Both the position numbers and the translations under genes were made by a program. Below, piece after piece: positions 53,362 to 61,032 of a stretch of DNA of 64,000 nt (within the stretch, counting starts at the first letter, position 1; each line of letters opens with the position of its first letter). This DNA is from 66-474 sp050737995 (GTDB lineage Bacteria; Pseudomonadota; Gammaproteobacteria; Xanthomonadales; Rhodanobacteraceae). Under the pieces are notes generated by a model. That model was given only the letters and a program-made list of their open reading frames with translations, searched no databases and was not told where the DNA came from. The stretch is from contig JBOHYR010000141.1 in the NCBI GenBank assembly GCA_050737995.1, positions 38,806-102,805 on the forward strand, in the 5' to 3' direction.

Positions 53362-54690
53362 GTGATCAACCCAATTCGCTCCGTCGATTTGCTGATCACT
53401 TCCCGCTGGGTGGTACCGGTCGAGCCGGATCGTCTGGTGCTGGAAAATCATGCGGTCGTTATTGACGGTGGTGTGATCGTAGAGGTACTTGCGACCACGG
53501 AAGGGGTGGCGAAATATTCGCCGCGCCAGCGGGTGGATTTGGCGGAACACGTTTTGATTCCGGGCCTCGTCAACGCCCATACCCACAACCCGATGACCTT
53601 GTTGCGCGGGCTGGCCGACGACTTGCCGCTGGTGGCTTGGTTGCGCGAGCACATCTGGCCGGTCGAGGCAAAGGTCATGGGCCCCGAGTTCGTGCGTGAT
53701 GGCGTCGAACTCGCGATCGCAGAAATGCTGCGTGGTGGTACCACGTGCTGCAGCGAACTCTACTTTTTCCCCGATGTGCAGGCGGCGGCATACCGGAGCC
53801 ATGGTTTCCGGGCAAGGGTGGGCCTGCCCATCATCGAGTTTCCGAGTGCGTGGGCACAAACCCGCGACGAATACTTCGATCGCGCCCTCGCCGTGCACGA
53901 CTCATTGCGAGGCGATCCCCTGGTCGGCACCACCTTCGCGCCGCATGCGCCGTACACCGTTGCTGATGAATCCTTCGAACGCATCCGCACGTTGTCTGAC
54001 CAACTCGATCTGCCGGTGCACATGCACCTGATGGAAACCGCGCAAGAAGTCGAAGACAGCAAAGACGAGCACGGCCTGCGCCCGATGCAGCGCCTGCAGA
54101 AATTGGGGCTCATCAACGATCGACTGATCGCGGTGCACATGACCCAGGTCAGCGATCAGGAGATCGAGGTTTGCGCCTCGGCCGGCGTGTCCGTGGTGCA
54201 TTGCCCAGAGTCGAACCTCAAGCTCTCATCCGGCTTCTGTCCCGCAGAAGCGCTGCGTCGGAGGGGCGTCACTCTCGCGCTCGGAACGGACGGTTGTGCG
54301 TCCAACAACGACCTCGACATGTTCGGCGAACTGCGTAGTGCGGCGCTGCTGGCCAAGGCTGTTGCAGGTGATGCGGCTGCGTTTGGCGATGCATTTGCGT
54401 TGCGCGCTGCCACGTTGAATGGAGCCAAAACGCTTGGTCTGGACGCGACGATCGGCTCGATCGAAGCGGGCAAGCGCGCCGATCTGACGGCCGTGCGGCT
54501 GGATGAGGTCGAAACCCAGCCGCTCTACAATGTAATCTCGCACCTCGCCTACGCGGTATCGCGGCGGCAGGTGAGCGATGTCTGGATCGACGGCGAACGC
54601 AAGCTTGCCGATGGCGCACTGGTCGACTTCGACCTGGCAGGTGTGCTGGAGAAAGCCCACCGCTGGCGCGACCGTATCGCAGCCTTGTGA
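53362..54690 (+). CDS. mtaD: 5-methylthioadenosine deaminase (TRZ/ATZ amidohydrolase)
   Basis: The 442-residue metal-dependent amidohydrolase starts at a GTG (the first in-frame start near the conserved N-terminus). Metal ligands are visible: HTH (His73, His75) in LIPGLVNAHTHNP, a third His in HMHLMETAQE, His in VVHCPESN, and Asp in LALGTDGC. The family deaminates 5-methylthioadenosine or S-adenosylhomocysteine. In Pseudomonas the MTA deaminase gene is next to ubiG and mupP, exactly as here, supporting this specificity over guanine or triazine hydrolysis. Confidence 0.9.
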   Translation: MINPIRSVDLLITSRWVVPVEPDRLVLENHAVVIDGGVIVEVLATTEGVAKYSPRQRVDLAEHVLIPGLVNAHTHNPMTLLRGLADDLPLVAWLREHIWPVEAKVMGPEFVRDGVELAIAEMLRGGTTCCSELYFFPDVQAAAYRSHGFRARVGLPIIEFPSAWAQTRDEYFDRALAVHDSLRGDPLVGTTFAPHAPYTVADESFERIRTLSDQLDLPVHMHLMETAQEVEDSKDEHGLRPMQRLQKLGLINDRLIAVHMTQVSDQEIEVCASAGVSVVHCPESNLKLSSGFCPAEALRRRGVTLALGTDGCASNNDLDMFGELRSAALLAKAVAGDAAAFGDAFALRAATLNGAKTLGLDATIGSIEAGKRADLTAVRLDEVETQPLYNVISHLAYAVSRRQVSDVWIDGERKLADGALVDFDLAGVLEKAHRWRDRIAAL

Positions 54691-54795
54691 GGATTTTGCC
54701 GCAGGTTTGCGCAGAGGGACATGGACGCAACTCAGAGAGCCGTGTGAGCAACGACATTGGTGTAGGGCACGCCGAGCATCGAAGGTGTCGAGACC

Positions 54796-55527
54796 GTGAA
54801 TGAAGCCGCACACAACGCCGACCCCGAAGAGCTTGCCCGGTTCGGCAAGCTTGCGAGTCGCTGGTGGGACCCCGAAGGCGAGTCGCGCCCGTTGCACGAC
54901 CTTAACCCGGTACGGCGGGCCTTCGTGGCCGAGCGCATGGTGCTTCCAGGCGCGCGCTTGGCCGACGTCGGTTGCGGTGGCGGGCTTCTGAGCGAAGCCC
55001 TCGCCAAAGGCGGTGCCGACGTGGTGGCGATCGACCTGGCTCCTGAAGTGATCGAAGTGGCGAAGTTGCACTTGCACGACACCAGTGAAGGCTTGCCGAA
55101 CCCGCTTACGATCGACTATCGCCTGTGCTCGTCGGGGGATCTGGCAGGGGCAGAGCCCGGCGCGTTCGACGCGGTGTGTTGCATGGAACTGATCGAACAC
55201 GTGCCCGATCCGGCGGCGTTGATAGGCGATCTGGCCGCACTCCTGAAGCCCGGCGGAAAACTGTTTCTTTCCACGCTGAACCGCACTCCGGCCAGTTTCG
55301 CGGCCGCCATCATCGGCGCCGAATACGTTGGTCGCCTGCTGCCACGCGGGACCCACGATTATCGCCAGTTCCTGCGTCCGTCCGAGTTGGCCGCGCTTTT
55401 GCGTAGAACCGGCCTGACGCTCGACGAGATATCAGGAATTGCCTATAACCCATTGACAAGAAAAGCATGGCTCACCCCACACACCGCGATCAATTATCTG
55501 ATTCTCGCGTCCAAACCCGGCGCATGA
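54796..55527 (+). CDS. ubiG: Bifunctional ubiquinone O-methyltransferase
   Basis: The 243-residue SAM methyltransferase has ARLADVGCGGGLLSEALAKG (motif I) and AVCCMELIEHVPDPAALIGD, and the UbiG-specific start FGKLASRWWDPEGESRPLHD. It catalyses both O-methylation steps of ubiquinone biosynthesis. The start is a GTG at 54796; the stop overlaps the next gene's ATG by four bases. Confidence 0.97.
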   Translation: MNEAAHNADPEELARFGKLASRWWDPEGESRPLHDLNPVRRAFVAERMVLPGARLADVGCGGGLLSEALAKGGADVVAIDLAPEVIEVAKLHLHDTSEGLPNPLTIDYRLCSSGDLAGAEPGAFDAVCCMELIEHVPDPAALIGDLAALLKPGGKLFLSTLNRTPASFAAAIIGAEYVGRLLPRGTHDYRQFLRPSELAALLRRTGLTLDEISGIAYNPLTRKAWLTPHTAINYLILASKPGA

Positions 55528-56189
55528 AACCCTTTCCGCGCCCCCTCGCCGGGGTGTTTTTCGACCTCGACGGAACGCTGGTGGATTCGGCGCGCGATAT
55601 GCATGACGCCCTGGTGACGTTGTGCGATGAACGTGGCGTGGTGGCACCGGGATTCGACGACGTGCGCGAAACGGTGTCGCGAGGCGCGCGTGCCGTGCTT
55701 CGTTGTGCGTTTGGCAGCGACGAAGCCACCGTCAACGTAGTGTTGCCACGTTTTCTGGACCTTTACGTTGCCACCGGTATGCGCAACACGGAGCTGTTTC
55801 CGGGTGTGGCATCCTTGCTGGATCGACTCGAAGCGCACAAGGTGCGTTGGGGTGTGGTCAGCAACAAGGCGGCCAATCTGGTGGCGCTGGTGCTGGCAGT
55901 ACTTGGTTACGAGGGACGCGTCGCCGCGGTGGTGGCGGGTGACACCTTGCCGCAGCGCAAGCCCGATCCGGCGCCGGTGCTGCACGCATGTGAACTGGCC
56001 GGCGTCGCGCCTGCGCAATGTGTGTTCGTAGGCGACGATCCGCGCGACATCGAAGCGGGGCGAGCGGCCGGTCTGTACACGATCGCGGCGGCCTGGGGCT
56101 ATCTTGACGGAGCCGACCCGCGCGACTGGCACCCGGACGCGATCGCGATCGACACCTATCAACTTTCGGGATGGCTGGATCGCGCGTGA
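55524..56189 (+). CDS. mupP: HAD phosphatase, probably MupP (N-acetylmuramate 6-phosphate phosphatase)
   Basis: The 221-residue HAD enzyme has FFDLDGTLVDSARDMHDALV (motif I), VSNKAANLV (motif II), a Lys in RKPDPAPVLH and FVGDDPRDIEAG (motif III). It would often be called phosphoglycolate phosphatase. The mtaD-ubiG-this gene order matches Pseudomonas, where the enzyme was shown to be MupP of the muropeptide-recycling path that bypasses de novo UDP-MurNAc synthesis. AmgK and MurU genes should exist elsewhere if so. Its ATG overlaps ubiG, its stop overlaps the next GTG. Confidence 0.8.
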   Translation: MKPFPRPLAGVFFDLDGTLVDSARDMHDALVTLCDERGVVAPGFDDVRETVSRGARAVLRCAFGSDEATVNVVLPRFLDLYVATGMRNTELFPGVASLLDRLEAHKVRWGVVSNKAANLVALVLAVLGYEGRVAAVVAGDTLPQRKPDPAPVLHACELAGVAPAQCVFVGDDPRDIEAGRAAGLYTIAAAWGYLDGADPRDWHPDAIAIDTYQLSGWLDRA

Positions 56190-57034
56190 GCGACAGCGCG
56201 CTCGAGAGTTACCTGTCGTCCTGGCGTGAAGCCGACCCGCAGCGGACTTGTACATGGCTGTTCCTGCGTCGCGCGGAACGGATCCGATACGGTGCTCTCG
56301 CGGCGATGCTCCATGAGTGGTGGAAAGTCGTACACGACGTGCGCGAGCCAGCAGTCGCAGTGGCCAAGCTGGGATGGTGGCGGGAGGAGCTGCAACACGC
56401 AGCCGAAGGCGAGGCGCGCCACCCGCTGACGCAGTCTCTGTTTGTAGATCCTCGTGTGCGCGAGGTGCCCTTGTCGTACTGGACGGCGGTCGTGGACGCA
56501 GCGATGCTGGCAGTTGCCGTCCCGCCACCCGCGGATTTCACCGCGCAACGCAGCACGGTCGCACCGCTGGCCAACGCGACAGCGGAACTGGAAAGCTGCG
56601 TCTGGTTCGGAAGGCGGCCGGAGAGTTCGCGTGCCGCTGAGGTCACCGCCGTTGCCAACCTCGTGGTCGACACACGCGCGCTTCCCGCGGAGGTGGGGCA
56701 CGGCCGGTCGCCGTTGCCCATGAGCTTGCTGGCGAGGCACGGACTCACCATTGAACAGTTGGCAGCTGATACCCCGAGTCGGCGCGCAGCACTGCGGGAT
56801 TACACGGCGCTGCTTCAGAACGCACTGGCCGACGCCGTTACAATGACGGGTCCGTTGACACTGTTTCGTGCCGTAGTGTTGCAGCACGATCTGCGCAGTC
56901 TGGATCGGGCCGTTCGGGCGGAAGATCCGCTTGCGGCGTTGCGCATGTCCGGGCTCGGGTTCGGCAACTTGTTGAAAACATGGCGCGCGGCCCGCACGTG
57001 GCGTGGGATATCGAATACCGAGATGGAATCATGA
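56186..57034 (+). CDS. Squalene/phytoene synthase-like protein lacking the Asp-rich motifs
   Basis: The 282-residue helical protein resembles the head-to-head prenyl synthase family: WLFLRRAERIRYGALAAMLH, VAVAKLGWWREELQHAAEG and LSLLARHG-type helices, and a C-terminal VVLQHDLRSLDRAVR. But the two DxxxD/DxxED motifs that bind Mg2+ and diphosphate are not seen at the usual places, so catalysis as in squalene synthase is doubtful. It starts with a GTG overlapping the mupP stop (GTGA); an ATG at 56171 is the alternative. Its stop overlaps folE2. Such proteins are found near ubiG in relatives but have no known role. Confidence 0.7.
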   Translation: MSDSALESYLSSWREADPQRTCTWLFLRRAERIRYGALAAMLHEWWKVVHDVREPAVAVAKLGWWREELQHAAEGEARHPLTQSLFVDPRVREVPLSYWTAVVDAAMLAVAVPPPADFTAQRSTVAPLANATAELESCVWFGRRPESSRAAEVTAVANLVVDTRALPAEVGHGRSPLPMSLLARHGLTIEQLAADTPSRRAALRDYTALLQNALADAVTMTGPLTLFRAVVLQHDLRSLDRAVRAEDPLAALRMSGLGFGNLLKTWRAARTWRGISNTEMES

Positions 57035-57954
57035 CCAGCGAACCCGACAATGCCCACCTCCCAGACGTCGCCAAAGGCGCGGACCCGGCGGCGGGCGGCG
57101 TGCTGGACTGGGTCGGTATGGACGGCATCGACTTGCCAGTGCGATGCCCGGACGGGCAGGGCGGCAGCATGCTGATGCCAGCGCGGGTCTCGGTGCAAGT
57201 GAACCTTGCCGATCCTGGGGCGCGCGGCATCCATATGTCACGCCTGTATCTCGTGCTCGAACAGTCGCTCAGCGAGCAGGCCCTGACACCGTCTGGATTG
57301 CGCAGCCTGTTGCACGCACTGGTGGCTTCGCATGCCGGATTATCCGGACGCGCGCGATTGCGCGTCCATTACACGCAAATGGTGAAGCGCCGCGCACTGG
57401 TCAGCGACAACGCCGGCTGGCGCAGCTACCCGGTCACGATCGAGGCTCAACTGCTTGGCGAGCACTTCAGCGTGCTGCTCGGTTGCGATGTCGCCTACTC
57501 CTCGACGTGCCCCGCATCCGCGGCGTTGTCGCGGCAACTCAACCAACAGCGGTTCGACGAGGATTTTTCGGGCACGGTGCCGTCGCAGCGCGCGGTGCGT
57601 GAATGGCTGGCCAGCGAGCGCGGCATGGCCGCGACCCCCCACTCGCAGCGCAGTACTGCGCGGGTCACGGTGCGCCTCGCGCCCGGTTTCGACCTGCCGG
57701 TGGCCGAACTGATCGACGCCATAGAGCGCGCGTTGGGCACGCCGGTGCAGGCCGCCGTCAAGCGCGAGGATGAGCAGGCCTTCGCCAAATTGAATGCCGA
57801 AAATCTGATGTTCTGCGAGGACGCCGCGCGCCGCATTCGCGTGGTGCTGGATGCCGAGCCCCGAATCGGCGGTTACCAGATTCTCGCAAAGCACCACGAA
57901 AGCCTGCATGCGCATGACGCAGTGGCCGAAGTCAGCCGGAATTTCGAGCCGTAG
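57031..57954 (+). CDS. folE2: GTP cyclohydrolase FolE2 (type IB)
   Basis: The 307-residue enzyme opens tetrahydrofolate synthesis by converting GTP to dihydroneopterin triphosphate. It is the COG1469 form, with the catalytic cysteine in SSTCPASAAL (Cys160), the segment ARGIHMSRLY and the C-terminal LNAENLMFCEDAARRIR. FolE2 works without zinc, using other metals, and in many bacteria replaces or backs up FolE when zinc is scarce. Its ATG overlaps the preceding stop, so it is translated with ubiG-mupP. It converges on pyrC. Confidence 0.95.
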   Translation: MTSEPDNAHLPDVAKGADPAAGGVLDWVGMDGIDLPVRCPDGQGGSMLMPARVSVQVNLADPGARGIHMSRLYLVLEQSLSEQALTPSGLRSLLHALVASHAGLSGRARLRVHYTQMVKRRALVSDNAGWRSYPVTIEAQLLGEHFSVLLGCDVAYSSTCPASAALSRQLNQQRFDEDFSGTVPSQRAVREWLASERGMAATPHSQRSTARVTVRLAPGFDLPVAELIDAIERALGTPVQAAVKREDEQAFAKLNAENLMFCEDAARRIRVVLDAEPRIGGYQILAKHHESLHAHDAVAEVSRNFEP

Positions 57955-57994
57955 TCAGCATTGTGGGGTGGGCGCCAATCCGTCGTCACAGGGG

Positions 57995-59332
57995 TTACGC
58001 GCGGTCGAATTGCAGCTGCATCCCTGGTTTCGCGTCAAGCAACTTGCCGTCGCGAGCGACCATGTGTCCGTTGACGAAGGTCGCGGCGATGCTGGCACGG
58101 AAAGTGTCGCCCTCGAATGGGGACCAGCCGCATTTGGACTGGATTTCGCCCTTGCGGACAGCGTGCGGTTTTGCTGGATCGACCAGCAACAGGTCCGCAA
58201 AATAGCCTTCGCGCAAGTATCCACGCTCGTGGATTGCGAACAGGGTTGCGGGTGCATGCGACGTGACCTCGACCAGCCGTTCCAGCGTGAAATCGCCCCG
58301 GAAAACACTGTCCAGTGCCGATTGAAGCGCGTACTGGATCAACGGTATGCCGGATGGGCAACGCGTGTAAGGCTGCGCCTTTTCCGACTCGAGGTGGGGC
58401 GCGTGGTCGGTGGCGAGAATGTCGAGGCGGCCATCGGCCAGAGCCCGCGTCAGCGCGATACGGTCGGACGCGGCCTTGATCGCGGGATTGCATTTGATCT
58501 TGCCACCCAACGTCGCGTAATCGATGTCGCTGTAGCGCAGGAAGTGCACACAGGTTTCCGCGGTGATGCGCTTGTCAGCGATCTGCCCGGGCGAAAACAG
58601 CGCGAGTTCGTCGGCGGTGGAAACGTGCAGCACATGCAGACGGGTGTCATGTCGCCGTGCGGTTTCGACCGCCCAGCGGGTTGATTCGTAACACGCTTTG
58701 CGCGAACGAATCTGCGGGTGCAATGCCATCGGGATGTCGTCGCCGTACTCCGCTTTAGCGCGATCGAGGTTGGCGTGGATGATGTGGCTGTCTTCGGCAT
58801 GCACCAGCACCGTGATCGGCGCATCGCGGAACACACCCTCCAGCGCGGTGGGATCGCTCACGCACAGGTTGCCGGTCGATTCGCACAGGAACACCTTGAC
58901 TCCCGGCACGATGCGCGGGTCGAGTGCGCGGATGGCGTCCAGGTTGTCGTTGCCGGCGCCGAAGTAGAACGCGTAGTTGGCGAGCGAAGTGCGTGAGGCG
59001 ATCTCGTATTTGTCTTCCAGCAACACATGGGTCACAGTTGCCGGCTTGGTGTTCGGCATCTCGAAAAAGCTGGTGACGCCGCCCGCGACCGCTGCACGCG
59101 ATTCCGAGGCGATGTCGGCCTTGGCCGTGTAGCCGGGTTCGCGGAAATGCACGTGGTCGTCGATCATGCCCGGCAGCAACCACAAGCCCGCGGCGTCAAA
59201 CACCTGCTCGCCGGCGCGGACCGCCAGGTCGGGTCCGATTGCCTCGATCCGCTGGCCACGCATACGCAGGTCGGCCTGGAATCGGCGGCCTTCGTTGACC
59301 AGTTCAGCGTGCTTGATCAGCCAATCTGCCAT
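57995..59332 (-). CDS. pyrC: Dihydroorotase, long form (PyrC2/PyrQ-like)
   Basis: The 445-residue amidohydrolase closes carbamoyl-aspartate to dihydroorotate in pyrimidine synthesis. Metal ligands appear in MIDDHVHFREPGYTAKADI (His60, His62), with HVLHVS and LATDHAPHLESEK further on, and the lysine expected to be carboxylated in PGVKVFLCESTGN. Its length and sequence fit the form found beside folE2 in Pseudomonas (PyrQ) and in Bacteroidetes, rather than the 345-residue PyrC of E. coli. It lies 154 bases after yidD on the same strand and converges on folE2. Confidence 0.93.
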   Translation of the reverse strand: MADWLIKHAELVNEGRRFQADLRMRGQRIEAIGPDLAVRAGEQVFDAAGLWLLPGMIDDHVHFREPGYTAKADIASESRAAVAGGVTSFFEMPNTKPATVTHVLLEDKYEIASRTSLANYAFYFGAGNDNLDAIRALDPRIVPGVKVFLCESTGNLCVSDPTALEGVFRDAPITVLVHAEDSHIIHANLDRAKAEYGDDIPMALHPQIRSRKACYESTRWAVETARRHDTRLHVLHVSTADELALFSPGQIADKRITAETCVHFLRYSDIDYATLGGKIKCNPAIKAASDRIALTRALADGRLDILATDHAPHLESEKAQPYTRCPSGIPLIQYALQSALDSVFRGDFTLERLVEVTSHAPATLFAIHERGYLREGYFADLLLVDPAKPHAVRKGEIQSKCGWSPFEGDTFRASIAATFVNGHMVARDGKLLDAKPGMQLQFDRA

Positions 59333-59486
59333 TTATGCCTCTCTCGTGAAGGTGGCTGGTCTTTCGCTGCGACCGGATCCATGGCCTGGACTTTCAAGAG
59401 TCACGGGGGCGCCCGCCGCTGCGGAGCACTGGCGGAGTGGGGCTCGGGATGCGGGGTCTTGTGTGCATGCGGCAGGTAACAGCGAG

Positions 59487-59741
59487 TCACTCGGAAGTTT
59501 CGTTGTGGCGGCAGTGCCGCAGGGTGAAGGATTCCGGCACCGGATCGATGCCGCCTTCACACAGCGGCTGGCAACGCAGGATACGCCATGCGGCAAGCAC
59601 AGTTCCGCGCCAGGGGCCAAAGCGCGCGATCGCTATGCGGGCGTAGGTCGAGCAACTCGGATAGAAACGGCAGCGCGCCCCGAGCGACGGGCTAAGGAAT
59701 CGCTTGTAAAGTGCGATGAGGAAGAGCAGGACACGGGTCAA
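59487..59741 (-). CDS. yidD: YidD, membrane protein insertion efficiency factor
   Basis: The 84-residue peripheral membrane protein matches YidD: ALYKRFLSPSLGARCRFYPS followed by CSTYARIAI and GTVLAAWRILRCQPLCEGG. It helps the YidC/Sec insertion machinery. It usually lies between rnpA and yidC; here it is upstream of pyrC on the same strand, with dksA divergent. In-frame overlap with nothing; the start ATG is 118 bases from the dksA ATG. Confidence 0.95.
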   Translation of the reverse strand: MTRVLLFLIALYKRFLSPSLGARCRFYPSCSTYARIAIARFGPWRGTVLAAWRILRCQPLCEGGIDPVPESFTLRHCRHNETSE

Positions 59742-59793
59742 GGCGGTAAGGCCAAAAGATGAATGGGTTGTCCAGGCGCCCCGACGAAATCGG

Positions 59794-59822
59794 TTGCCCG
59801 GCTCGGGCGACTACGCTATAAC
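59794..59822 (+). promoter_or_regulatory. Promoter of dksA
   Basis: TTGCCC (59794-59799) and TATAAC (59817-59822) are 17 bases apart, about 38 bases before the dksA ATG. Only a half-match to a zinc-repressor palindrome (TATAACA) is seen, so Zur control is not supported. Confidence 0.55.
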
Positions 59823-59859
59823 ACGCGGTCGCATCTCCACAACCTCGAGTGCAAGGGAC

Positions 59860-60810
59860 ATGGCAAAATCGAAACACGGCGCGGCCAAGCGCAGTGATGG
59901 AAAAGTGAAGCCCTCGGCCAAGACGGCCAAGGCCAAACCTTCGAAGAAAACGACGCGCAAGGTCGTGGCCAGGAGCGCGCGCAAGCCGGAGACGAAAGCG
60001 ATCAAGGGCAAGAGGGTTGCGAAAGGCAAGGGCACCTCGGTGAAGAAGGCTGCGAAGGCGCTTTCCGCGAAAAAGACTCCCAAGATCCCGGCTTCGAAAA
60101 AGGCCGGCAAGACCCGGGTTCCCCTACAGACTGCCAAGCCGGGGGCATCGAAGAAAGTTGCCAAGCCCCGGGCGCCGAAAAAAACCAGTGCGCCGCGCAA
60201 AGTTCCTGCATCGCATGTCGTAGCAGGACATCGGACTTCAGCTTCTTCGCACACCGGGCAAGGCACCATCGAACACGCGCCGCGCAAGCGGGTGCATCAG
60301 CGGCCTGTCGGTGGCGTTGCCGCGCGCCTGGGCGTCGCTGGTGGCGACGAGCAGACCATCACACGGGAGGACGGTCGTTATGCGTTGCCCGCCACCGTGA
60401 ACATCGATTTGCCCAAGGGTTATCTCCCCAGCGCGAAAGAGGAGTACATGAATCCGAAGCAACTGGCGTATTTCCGCCAGAAGCTGAAGGATTGGCGAGA
60501 TCAGCTGGTCGAAGAATCCCGCCAGACCATGGAGAACCTGCGCGAGGAAGTTCGCGACGTGGGCGACGATGCCGAGCGTGCGACGCGCGAGACCGAGAAC
60601 TCTCTGGAGCTGCGCACTCGCGATCGCTACCGGAAGCTGATCTCCAAGATCGAAAAGGCCCTGCGCAAGATCGAGGAAGGACGCTATGGGTTCTGCGAAG
60701 AAACCGACGAGGAAATCGGACTGAACCGATTGGAAGCGCGTCCCATCGCGACACTGTCGCTGGATGCGCAGGAACGCCGTGAGCATCTGCAGAAGCAGAT
60801 GGGCGACTGA
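59860..60810 (+). CDS. dksA: DksA with a lysine-rich head and no complete zinc finger
   Basis: The 316-residue protein ends in a DksA domain (about 180-316) that binds the RNA polymerase secondary channel and works with ppGpp. The coiled-coil tip keeps D233-x-x-D236-x-A238, needed for activity. The zinc finger, four cysteines in E. coli DksA, is reduced to Cys279, Thr282, Ser300 and Ala303, so it should not bind zinc, as in Pseudomonas DksA2. The first 110 residues are about one third Lys with Ala and Pro (AKKTPKIPASKKAGKTR), like histone H1 tails, then a linker with His and Gly. Normal DksA is about 150 residues. The ATG at 59860 follows AAGGGA; an upstream frame is not used. Confidence 0.93.
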   Translation: MAKSKHGAAKRSDGKVKPSAKTAKAKPSKKTTRKVVARSARKPETKAIKGKRVAKGKGTSVKKAAKALSAKKTPKIPASKKAGKTRVPLQTAKPGASKKVAKPRAPKKTSAPRKVPASHVVAGHRTSASSHTGQGTIEHAPRKRVHQRPVGGVAARLGVAGGDEQTITREDGRYALPATVNIDLPKGYLPSAKEEYMNPKQLAYFRQKLKDWRDQLVEESRQTMENLREEVRDVGDDAERATRETENSLELRTRDRYRKLISKIEKALRKIEEGRYGFCEETDEEIGLNRLEARPIATLSLDAQERREHLQKQMGD

Positions 60811-60820
60811 CGGCGTATTC

Positions 60821-60839
60821 CCTCTCCCTTTCGGAGAGG
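60821..60839. terminator. Hairpin after dksA
   Basis: CCTCTCC (60821-60827) and GGAGAGG (60833-60839) form a seven-base stem with loop CTTTC, 11 bases past the dksA stop, without a T-run. It may weaken read-through into lon, whose start is 222 bases downstream of the dksA stop. Confidence 0.45.
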
Positions 60840-61032
60840 CGGCGTGCGATCCTTTTTCGTCCGCGTATCCCCCCGACGCGGGGTCCAATTACACGTCCGG
60901 TGTACGTGAGTCCCTGAAGCGGAGCTTTCCAGCGCTGGCTCGTGCGCGACTTGATCCCGGTCTTCGCCGCCTCCATTCTCTTCATGTCGCCCGCCGCGCG
61001 GGCCTGTCGACGCAAGCGTCCACCGAACTTAC

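Noticed and set aside
59742..59859. A Zur box before dksA
   Set aside because: Only a half-site TATAACA is seen and it is explained by the -10 hexamer.
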